Assembly: GCF_963678635.1 (NCBI RefSeq)
Contig: NW_026971694.1
Coordinates: forward strand, 87,501 to 124,000
DNA length: 36,500 nucleotides
Reading direction: 5' to 3'
Origin: Symsagittifera roscoffensis
Lineage: Eukaryota > Xenacoelomorpha > Acoela > Convolutidae
Below the pieces are notes generated by a model. The model worked only from the letters and a program-made list of their open reading frames with translations. It was not told the origin of the DNA and did no database searches. This document shows, one piece after another, positions 20,351 to 30,305 of this stretch. Position numbers and translations under genes: made by a program. Every line of letters begins with the position of its first letter. Position 1 is the first letter of the stretch.

Positions 20351-21925
20351 TTAGTTTTTAACCCCGAATTGAATGGCATAACTTTCATAAAGTTCAGATG
20401 AAAAAAACTCGTGCGAAAATCGATCTAAAAAAATCGATTTCAAAAAACTGAAAAAATCGATCATTTTTGTCAGTATTTCGTTAGTAAGACAAAACTTCTA
20501 ATAATAAACCCTAAGTATGACATACCGATTTAGGTTAGCTTTCAACGCTTGATTGAATGGTATAACTTTCATTAAGATTGGGTGAAAAAAACTCGTGCGA
20601 AAATTGATTTGAAACAAAAAAAATTTTCCTCAAAATTCTGAAAAAATCGACGATTTTTGTCAGTATTTCGTTAGTAGGACAAAACTTCTTGTTATAAACC
20701 CTAAGTATGACATACCGATTTAGGTTAGCTTTCAACGCTTGATTGAATGGTATAACTTTCATTAAGATTGGATGAAAAAAACTCGTGCGAAAACCGATTT
20801 GAAAAAAAAAAATCGACCTCAAAAGTGTGAAAAAATCGACAATTTTTGTCAGTATTTCGTTAGTAAGACAAAACTTCTTATTATAAACCCCAAGTGTGAC
20901 ATACCGATTTACGTTAGCTTTCAACGCTTGATTGAATAGTATAACTTTCATCAAGATTGGATAAAAAAAATTCGTGCGAAAATTGATTTAAAAAAAAAAA
21001 ATCGCCCTCAAAAATCTGAAAAAATCGACGAATTTTGTCAGTATTTCGTTAGTAAGACAAAACTTCTAATTATAAACCCTAAGTATGACATACCGATTTA
21101 GGTTAGCTTTCAACGCTTGATTGAATGGTATAACTTTAATTAAGATTGGATGAAAAAAACTTGTGCGAAAACCGATTTGAAAACGGAAAAAAATGCCCTC
21201 AAAAATCTGAAAAAATCGACGAATTTTGTCAGTATTTCGTTTGTAAGACAAAACTTCTAATTATAAACCCTAAGTATGACATACCGATTTAGGTTAGCTT
21301 CCAACGCTTGATTGAATGGTATAAGTTTCATTAAGATTGGATGAAAAAAATTCGTGCGAAAAACGATTTGAAAAAAAAATCGCCCTCAAAAATCTGAGAA
21401 AATCAACGATTTTTGTCAGTAATTCGTTAGTAAGACAAAACTTTTAATTATAAACCCTAAGTATGACATACCGATTTAGGTTAGCTTTCAACGCTTGATT
21501 GAATGGTATAACTTTAATTAAGATTGGATGAAAAAAACTTGTGCGAAAACCGATTTGAAAACGGAAAAAAATGCCCTCAAAAATCTGAAAAAATCGACGA
21601 ATTTTGTCAGTATTTCGTTTGTAAGACAAAACTTCTAATTATAAACCCTAAGTATGACATACCGATTTAGGTTAGCTTCCAACGCTTGATTGAATGGTAT
21701 AAGTTTCAATAAGATTGGATAAAAAAAACTTGTGCGAAAATTGATTTGAAAAAAAAAAAATTGCCCTCAAAAATCTGAAAAAATCGACAATTTTTGTCAG
21801 TATTTCGTTAGTAAGACAAAACTTCTATTTATAAACCCTAAGCATGACATACCGAATTAGGTTAGCTTTTAACGCTTGATTGAATGGTATAACTTTAATT
21901 AAGATTGGATGAAAAAAAACTCGTG
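20351..21925. repeat. 189-bp satellite, right array, reverse orientation
   Basis: GGTTAGCTTTCAACGCTTG or a close form recurs near 20533, 20723, 20913, 21101, 21292, 21480, 21669 and 21859, about 189 bp apart and always inverted relative to 18735-19640. A two-monomer higher-order duplication is visible: 21052-21430 and 21430-21808 share private variants (AAAACGGAAAAAAATGCCC, CTTTAATTAAG) and give identical 61-residue by-product frames at 21066 and 21444. The array stops about 28 bp before the SGNH-like ORF. Confidence 0.9.
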
Positions 21926-21931
21926 CGAAAG

Positions 21932-21963
21932 TTTTAGATGTCCGTAATTTTAGATGTCCGGAA
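21932..21963 (+). repeat. 16-bp tandem duplication carrying TTTTAG-ATG at the SGNH ORF start
   Basis: GTTTTAGATGTCCGTA and ATTTTAGATGTCCGGA lie head to tail. The second copy holds the ORF's ATG at 21954, with an in-frame TAG just before it. The first ATG (21938) is in another frame. TTTTAG may be an acceptor-type splice site, as for the recombinase-SET ORF. The duplication could also be an insertion scar. Confidence 0.5.
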
Positions 21964-22775
21964 AAAGTCATCAGCTGCCCTCAACTTCTTCCAGCCAGCG
22001 AGAGGGCGCTCCGAAGTTTGTGAAGATTGGACAAAGAGAAGACACTCACGGAAGAGCTGCTCACACCTTTGAGAGCAAGGGAGAAATGGAGCAGTCTCGC
22101 ATAGATGTCGTCTTCGCGATGGCATCACATGGACGGGAGGCATCCCAACTAGTCAGCTTGGAACCTGAATTCAGCAATGACAGAGTAGTATGGAAAAGTG
22201 GTGCCAAACTACATCATTTTGATAAGTCCAAACAGTTAAAACAACTCATGGAGTCCGCATTGAAAATGAAACCCAGACGGATTGTCGTTTTTCACGACAT
22301 TCTCCTGAACTCCATGACACTAGCTCCACACCAGCGGTTAGATAGAAGACACTTGGCATGTGTTTTCACAGAAGAAGATTTGGTCCAGAACCTTCGGGAT
22401 TGGACGGAAAAATGTGCTCAATTGGATGTACTTATGACAGTTGTGACTGGTAGTAGGCAATGTCTTGACATATGCGGAAGTGAAACCCACCATAGGTTCT
22501 GTGGAAGGTCTGCCGCGAAAAAACTGACAACCGCGATCCAGGATTCAGGCCTGTCATTCTACAACGGACACAGGCTTAGTGGACCGAGTTGTTTCAAGGA
22601 TGGTGTACACCTGACGCCTGAAGCGCTTCAGAAGACTATGATTGGAGCAAAAAAAAACAAGGGGAAGCCCGAGACCCAGCAGAGAAAAGGAAAAGGAAGC
22701 ATAAACAAGTCACGTTCTAAACTTGTAAACAATGATTTCTTATGTTTGGATAAAATGACCGACTTAGAATTGTAA
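21954..22775 (+). CDS. SGNH/GDSL-hydrolase-like protein (273 aa), probably element-borne
   Basis: The ATG follows an in-frame stop, so 21954 is the only start unless the gene is spliced. Seen: RIDVVFAMASHGREAS (about 49-64) sits where SGNH proteins have the GDS(H)G nucleophile block, with S58 kept but its Gly-Asp replaced. VVWKSGAKL (78-86) and PRRIVVFHDILLNS (107-120) fit the next strands, but no clear GxND asparagine is present. FKDGVHLTPEAL (214-225) is a clear block V DxxH with D216 and H219. The lysine-rich tail (from about 230) may bind nucleic acid. Known: SGNH folds act as esterases or lipases, and occur in ORF1 of some CR1/L2-type LINEs and other invertebrate mobile elements. Inferred: a mobile-element accessory protein with doubtful catalysis. 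No reverse transcriptase follows it. Composition is clearly less AT-rich than the satellites on each side. Confidence 0.7.
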   Translation: MSGKSHQLPSTSSSQREGAPKFVKIGQREDTHGRAAHTFESKGEMEQSRIDVVFAMASHGREASQLVSLEPEFSNDRVVWKSGAKLHHFDKSKQLKQLMESALKMKPRRIVVFHDILLNSMTLAPHQRLDRRHLACVFTEEDLVQNLRDWTEKCAQLDVLMTVVTGSRQCLDICGSETHHRFCGRSAAKKLTTAIQDSGLSFYNGHRLSGPSCFKDGVHLTPEALQKTMIGAKKNKGKPETQQRKGKGSINKSRSKLVNNDFLCLDKMTDLEL

Positions 22776-22902
22776 CTAATTAACTATTCTACCAAGTATC
22801 TTTTTGAAATTTAACTGTCTAACTAACAAACTAAAGAACTAACTAACAGAAACTACTTAACTAAGCCATCAACTCAAAATCTAGTTTTATACCTAACTAA
22901 CC

Positions 22903-22960
<58 letters not shown>

Positions 22961-22961
22961 T

Positions 22962-23043
<82 letters not shown>

Positions 23044-23663
23044 GTTAACTAACGAACTAACTGAATAGCTAAATAACTGACTAACTAGGTAAATATATAA
23101 ACAACTAGTAATCCAACTAGCCAACCGACTGAATAACTAAAAAAACAATTGATTAAATAACTAACTCACTAACTAACTAGAAACTTAACTAACTAACTAA
23201 CTAGCTAAATATGTAAATATTTAACTAACTAATTATGTAACTAAGCAAATAACTAACCAGTTTAAAAACAAACAATCTAACTAACTAACCAGCTAAATAA
23301 CTCACTAAATAATAAACGAAACTAATTTTCTAACTACTAACTGAATATCTATCTAACCAGCTGAATAACCAACTGAATAACTGACTATATAACAAACTAA
23401 TTAATTAAGTAATCAACCAACTATCTTAAAAAACTAAGGAAGTGAAAAGTTAACTAATTAACTAACCCCGCGACAAACGGACTAACTAATTAACTAACAA
23501 ACTAACTAACTAAAAACTATTTAACTAACTAACTAATTAACTAATTAACTAACAAACCAACTAATTAACTAACTAACTATTCTACCAAGTATCTTTTTGA
23601 AATTTTACTGTTTAACTAACAAACTAAAGAACTAACTAACAGAAACTATTTAACTAAGCCACC

Positions 23664-23701
<38 letters not shown>

Positions 23702-23709
23702 ATAACTAG

Positions 23710-23742
<33 letters not shown>

Positions 23743-23774
23743 GAACTAACTAACTAACTAACTAACTAACTAGT

Positions 23775-23865
<91 letters not shown>

Positions 23866-23876
23866 ATAACTAACTG

Positions 23877-23913
<37 letters not shown>

Positions 23914-24075
23914 TTAACTAAATAACTAACTAACAAACTGTCAAACTAACTGTTTAGTCGACCAATTAACTAGAGATCTAATCATCTTACTAACGAACTG
24001 ACCTATTAACTAACTAACTATCTAACTAACAAACTTATTAGCGAACTAACTTATGAGTATATAATCCCTAACTAA
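22776..24075. repeat. Degenerate (TAAC)n microsatellite, ~1.3 kb, with a 793-bp duplication
   Basis: Directly after the SGNH stop codon comes a tract made of TAAC/CTAA units, nearly pure at about 22897-23041 and 23660-23930 and degenerate elsewhere. The non-repeat island CTATTCTACCAAGTATCTTT occurs at 22784 and 23577 with about 90 bp of matching context, so a block of ~793 bp was duplicated. There is no ORF. AATAAA at 23311 could serve as a poly(A) signal for the upstream ORF, but this is weak. Confidence 0.93.
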
Positions 24076-24630
24076 CTATCATCAAGTGGAAGTTTATCGA
24101 CTGAGCATACTTTTAGTTAGAAAAAAGAATTTTTTATCTAGGATGACTCTTGATTTGCAAACAAATTTCAACTGTTTTTCGCTAAAGTATAAATTGTCAC
24201 TTTTTGGTCCCATTTCCAGAAACAATAGCAAAACTGAACCACCAAAAAATTGCGAAAGTGACTTTTCATATTCAATTAATTTCACTAAGAACTAAATTGA
24301 TCCTGTTTTTGGTCCCTCTTCCCGAAAACGGGACCAAAACTTAACCACAGAATCACAAAAATGTTAAGAGTTTGTTTGAAATCGGTTTTTTTAGTGTATG
24401 TAAAACATATCTATTTGTTAGAAAATAATTTTACAGCAATTTTTTTTTCGATGAACAAAAAGTTAGTTTTTTGGTCCCGTTTTGATCCCGTTTAGCCGAT
24501 AGGGAACTAGATTTGGGTTTAGGCTAAAAAAAGAATATTTCTGTAAATCATTGCTTTTATTATTGACTGAAAACACTATTTAATTCAAAACAAGTCAAAT
24601 AACTTTCTGTTTTCAGAGTAATAGTTTGGG
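24076..24630. repeat. Diverged left edge of the ~172-bp satellite
   Basis: Recognisable but decayed units: GGTCCCATTTCCAGAAAC near 24205, then GGTCCCTCTTCCCGAAAACG near 24311 and GGTCCCGTTTTGATCCCG near 24473. Between them are weak matches to the AACAAAAAGTTAG segment. There is no gene; the 69-residue frame at 24086 is not convincing. Confidence 0.75.
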
Positions 24631-27600
24631 ATGACTCACATACCGAATTCGGGATACTGTGTCACCCCGAAAAACGGGACCAAATCTAATTCCTCGAAGA
24701 ATAACCGAGAGTTTTGTTATACAAAAAGCTCGTTAATTTGTTCAAATAAAAGAAAAAACTATCCGAAATGGTTTGCAAAGCAACTCAAGTGTTATTCAAT
24801 AAGATATTTTTTGGTCCCCTTTGGTCCCGCTTCCCGAAAACGGGACCAAAACTGAACCCCCGCATTATCTCAGAAATGTTCTTTTTTTGATTGAAATATG
24901 TTTTTCTAGTGTCTACAAGTCATATCTATCTGTTTTAAACCGTTTTTACAGCAGTTCAACCACTGAACAAAAAGTTCACAATTTTGGTCCCGTTTTGGTC
25001 CTGTTTCCCAAAAACGGGACCAAAAAACGTTTAATTGTCATGAAAATTGCAAGTTTTCCCTGGAAAGTTGTTGAAAATGTACCCAATAACCTTAAATTGC
25101 CATCCGAAAACGGTTGCGTAGTTTTCAGTTGTTTTTCAATTAGAGTTGGTTTGGTCCCGTTTTTGGTCCCTTTTCCCGAAAACGAGACCAAAACAGAACC
25201 TCCGCAGAATCCAGAAATTGTTATTTTTTTCTTGAAAGATCTTTTTCTACTGTCTACAAGTCAAATGTAGCTGTTTAAAACCATTTTTATAGCAATTCAA
25301 CTACTGAGCAAAAAGTAAGATTTTTTGGTCCCGTTTTGGTCCCGTTTAACCAAAAGGGAACAAGATTTGGGTTTTAGCTGAAAAAAAAGAATATTTATGT
25401 AATTAATTCTTTTTATTATTGACTGAAAACATCATTTAATTCAAAACAAGTCAAATAAACTTCGGTTTTCAGAGTAATAGTTTGGGATGACTCACCATAC
25501 CGAATTCGGGATACTGTGTCACCCCGCAAAACGGGACCAAATCTAATTCCTCGAAGAATCACTGAGAGTTTTGTGATACAAAAAGCTCGTTAATGTGTTC
25601 AGATACTAGAAACAACTATCCGAAATGGTTTGCAAAGCAACTCAAATGTTATTCAATAAGATATTAGTTGGTCCCCTTTTTGGTCCCGCTTCCCGAAAAC
25701 GGGACCAAAATTGAACGCTCACATTATTCCAAAAAGGTTCTTTTTTGAATGAAATATATTTTTCTAGTGTCTAAAAGTCATCTCTATCTGTTTTAAACCG
25801 TTTATACAGCAGTTCAACCACTGAACAAAAAGTTCAAACTTTTGGTCCCGTTTTGGTCCCATTTCCCAAAAACGGGACCAAAAAACGTTTAATTGTCATG
25901 AAAATTGCAAGTTTTTCCTGGAAAGTTGTTGAAAGTGTACCAATAACCCTAAATTGCCAGCCGAAAACGGTTGCGTAGTTTTTCAGGTGTTTTTCATTTA
26001 GAGTTGGTTTGGTCCCGTTTTTGGTCCCTTTTCCCAACAACGAGACCAAAGCAGAACCTCCGCAAAATCCAGAAATTGTTATTTTTTTCTTGAAAGATCT
26101 TTTTCTACTGTCTACACGTCAAATGTAGCTGTTTAAAACCATTTTTACAGCAATTCAACTACTGAACAAAAAGTTAGATTTTTTGGTCCCGTTTTGATCC
26201 CGTTTAACCAAAAGGGAACTAGATTTGGGTTTTAGCTGAAAAAAATTCTGATTTCTGTAATTAATTCTTTTTATTATTGACTGAAAACACCATTTAATTC
26301 AAAACAAGTCAAGTAAACTTCGGTTTTCAGAGTAATAGTTTGGGATGACTCACCATACCGAATTCGGGATACTGTGTCACCCCGAAAAACGGGACCAAAT
26401 CCAATTCCTCGAAGAATCACTGAGAATTTTGTGATACAAAAAGCTCCTTAATTTGTTCAGATACCAGAAACAACTATCCGAAATGGTTTGCAAAGCACTT
26501 ATGTGTTATTCAATAAGATATTAATTTGTACCCTATCTGGTCCCGTTTCCCGAAAACGGGATCAAAAAATGTGTAGTTTCCATGACAATTGCAGTTTTTT
26601 TGTGGAAAAATGTTGAAAATATGCCCAGATACCCTATATAGCTATCTGCAATAATTTGCAAAACAATTCAAGTTTTTTTCATTTAGTTTCAGTTTGGTCC
26701 CAATTTTGCTCCCTTTTCCCAAAAACGGGACCAAATCTGAACCCCTCTAGCATCCCGAAATTCTAAGTTTTTTGATTGAAATATATTCTTCTAGTGTCTA
26801 CAAGTCATATCTATCTGTTTTAAACCGTTTTTACAGCAGTTCAACCACTGAACAAAAAGTTCAGTTTTTTGGTCCCGTTTTGGTCCCATTTCCCAAAAAC
26901 GGGACCAAAAAATGTTTAGTTTTCATGAAAATTGCAAGTTTTTCCTGGAAAGTTGTTGAAAGTGTACCCAATAACCCTAAAGGGCCATCCGAAAAAGGTT
27001 GCGTAGTTTTTCAAGGGGGTTTTTCTTTTAGAGTTGGGTTGGTCCCGTTTTTGGTCCCTTTTCACAAAAACGAGACCAAAACAGAACCTCCGCAGAATCC
27101 AGAAATTGTTTTTTTTCTTGAAAGATCTTTTTCTACTGTCTACAAGTCAAATGTAGCTGTTTAAAACCATTTTTACAGCAATTCAACTACTGACCAAAAA
27201 GTTAGATTTTTTGGTCCCGTTTTGATCCCGTTTAACCAAAAGGGAACAAGATTTGGGTTTTAGCTGAAAAAAAAAGAATATTTATGTATTTAATTCTATT
27301 TATTATTGACTGAAAACACCATTTAATTCAAAACAAGTCAAATAAACTTCGGTTTTCAGAGTAATAGTTTGGGATGACTCACCATACCGAATTCGGGATA
27401 CTGTGTCACCCCGAAAAACGGGACCAAATCTAATTCCTCGAAGAATCACTGAGAATTTTGTGATACAAAAAGCTCGTTAATTTGTTCAGATACCAGAAAC
27501 AACTATCCGAAATAGTTTGCAAAGCAACTCAAGTGTTATTCAATAAGATAATAATTGGTCCCCTTTTTGGTCCCGCTTCCCGAAAACGGGACCAAAACTG

Positions 27601-30305
27601 AACCCTCACAATATCCCAAAAGGTTCTTTTTTTGATTGAAATATGTTTTTCTAGTGTCTACAAGTCATATATAACTGTTTTAAACCGTTTTTACAGCAGT
27701 TCAACCACTGAACAAAAATTTCAGTTTTTTGGTCCCGTTTTGGTCCCATTTCCCAAAAACGGGACCAAAAAACGTTTAATTGTCATGAAAATTGCAAGTT
27801 TTCCCTGGAAAGTTGTTGAAAATGTACCCAATAACCCTAAATTCCCATCCGAAAACTGTTGCGTAGTTTTTCAGGTGTTTTTCAATTAGAGTTGGTTTGG
27901 TCCCGTTTTTGGTCCCTTTTCCCAAAAATGAGACCAAAACAGAACCTCCGCAGAATCCAGAAATTGTTTTTTTTTTCTTGAAAGATCTTTTTCTACTGTC
28001 TACAAGTCAAATGTAGCTGTTTAAAACCATTTTTACAGCAATTCAACTACTGAACAAAAAGTTAGATTTTTTGGTCCCGTTTTGATCCCGTTTAACCAAA
28101 AGGGAACAAGATTTGGGTTTTAGCTGAAAAAAAAGAATATTTATGTAATTAATTCTTTTTATTAGTGACTGAAAACACCATTTAATTCAAAACAAGTCAA
28201 ATAAACTTCGGTTTTCAGAGTAATAGTTTGGGATGACTCACCATACCGAATTCGGGATACTGTGTCACCCCGAAAAACGGGACCAAATCTAATTCCTCGA
28301 AGAATCACTGAGACTTTTGTGATACAAAAAGCTCGTTAATTTGTTCTTAGATACCAGAACCAACTATCCGAAATAGTTTGCAAAGCAACTCAAGTGTTAT
28401 TCAATAAGATAATAATTGGTCCCCTTTTTGGTCCCGCTTCCCGAAAACGGGACCAAAACTGAACCCTCACAATATCCCAAAAGGTTCTTTTTTTGATTGA
28501 AATACATTTTTCTAGTGTCTACAAGTCATATATAACTGTTTTAAACCGTTTTTACAGCAGTTCAACCACTGAACAAAAAGTTCAGTTTTTTGGTCCCGTT
28601 TTGGTCCCATTTCCCAAAAACGGGATCAAAAAACGTTTAATTGTCATGAAAATTGCAAGTTTTCCCTGGAAAGTTGTTGAAAATGTACCCAATAACCCTA
28701 AATTCCCATCCGAAAACGGTTGCGTAGTTTTTCAGGTGTTTTTCAATTAGAGTTGGTTTGGTCCCGTTTTTGGTCCCTTTTCCCGAAAACGAGACCAAAA
28801 CAGAACCTCCGCAGAATCCAGAAATTGTTATTTTTTTCTTGAAAGATCTTTTTCTACTGTCTAAAAGTCAATTGTAGCTGTTTAAAACCAGTTTTACAGC
28901 AATTCAACTACTGAACAAAAAGTTAGATTTTTTGGTCCCGTTTTGATCCCGTTTAACCAAAAGGGAACTAGATTTGGGTGTTAGCTGAAAAAAAAGCATA
29001 TTTCTGTAATTAATTGTTTTTATTATTGACTGAAAGCACTATTTAATTCAAAACAAGTCAAATAAACTTCGGTTTTCAGATTAATAGTTTGGGATGACTC
29101 ACCATACCGAATTCGGGATACTGTGTCACCCCGAAAAACGGGACCAAATCTAATTCCTCGAAGAATCACTGAGAGTTTTGTGATAAAAAAGCTCGTTAAT
29201 GTGTTCAGATACCAGAAACAACTATCCGAAGTGGTTTGCAAAGCAACTCAAGTGTTATTCAGTAAGATATTAATTGGTCCCCTTTTTGGCCCCGCTTCAC
29301 GAAAACGGGACCAAAACTGAACCCTCACAATATCCCAAAAGGTTATTTTTTTGATTGAAATATGTTTTTCTAGTGTCTACAAGTCATATCTATCTGTTTT
29401 AAACCGTTTTTACAGCAGTTCAATCACTGAACAAAAAGTTCACATTTTTGGTCCCGTTTTGGTCCTATTTCCCAAAAACGGGCCCAAAAAATGTTTAGTT
29501 TTCATGAAAACTGCAAGTTTTCCCTGGAGAGTTGTTGAAATTGTACCCAATAACCCTAAATTCCCATCCGAAAACGGTTGCTTAGTTTTTCAGGTGTTTT
29601 TAAATTAGAGTTGGTTTGGTCCCGTTTTTGGTCCCTTTTCCCGAATACGAGACCAAAACAGAACCTCCGCAGAATCCAGAAATTGTTATATATTTTTTTG
29701 AAAGATCTTTGTCTACTGTCTACAAGTCAAATGTAGCTGTTTAAAACCATTTTTACAGCAATTCAACTGCTGAACAAAAAGTTAGATTTTTTGGTCCCGT
29801 TTTGATCCCGTTTAACCAAAGGGAACTAGATTTGGGTTTTAGCTGAAAAAAAAGCATATTTCTGTAATTAATTGTTTTTATTATTGACTGAAAACACTAT
29901 TTAATTCAAAACAAGTCAAATAAACTTCGGTTTTCAGATTAATAGTTTGGGATGACTCACCATACCGAATTCGGGATACTGTGTCACCCCGAAAAACGGG
30001 ACCAAATCTAATTCCTCGAAGAATCACTGAGAGTTTTGTGATACAAAAAGCTCGTTAATTTGTTCAGATACCAGAAACAACTATCCGAAATGGTTTGCAA
30101 AGCAACTCAAGTGTTATTCAATAAGATATTAATTGGTCCCCTTTTTGGTCCCGCTTCCCGAAAACGGGACCAAAACTGAACCCTCACAATATCCCAAAAA
30201 GCTTCTTTTTTTGATTGAAATATATTTTTCTAGTGTCTAGAAGTCATTTCTATCTGTTTTAAACCGTTTTTACAGCAATTCAACCACTAAACAAAAAGTT
30301 AGGTT
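24631..30305. repeat. ~172-bp satellite as a five-monomer, 858-bp higher-order repeat
   Basis: The marker ACCGAATTCGGGATACTGTG recurs near 24643, 25500, 26360, 27390, 28245, 29107 and 29965. Intervals are about 858 bp, except one of about 1032 bp that contains one extra monomer. Each 858-bp unit has five monomers of about 172 bp, each with a GGTCCCG ... CGGGACC hairpin. Two monomers share the GTCTACAAGTCA/TTTTTACAGCA type, one has the ATGAAAATTGCAAG type, and two are more diverged. The many 65-149 residue frames translate the repeat and shift between units. Confidence 0.93.

Larger units (their letters stand above)
12000..22800. mobile_element. Possible composite mobile element: two divergent ORFs round a 189-bp-repeat palindrome
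   Basis: The recombinase-SET ORF (minus) and the SGNH-like ORF (plus) point outward from a shared inverted-repeat region. Both follow the 189-bp repeat in the same transcriptional sense and both start in TTTTAG-ATG. A tyrosine recombinase would need no target-site duplication or classical terminal inverted repeats, and none was found at the outer edges. The boundaries given are simply where the outside arrays begin. Two neighbouring but separate insertions remain possible. Confidence 0.35.

Noticed and set aside
12000-22800. Terminal inverted repeats or target duplications bounding a DNA transposon
   Set aside because: I compared the flanks at both outer ends and saw no matching termini. The inverted repeats lie between the genes, not at the edges.
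22776-24075. Telomeric repeat
   Set aside because: TAAC units match no known animal telomere motif such as TTAGGG, TTAGG or TTAGGC, and the tract is internal and degenerate.
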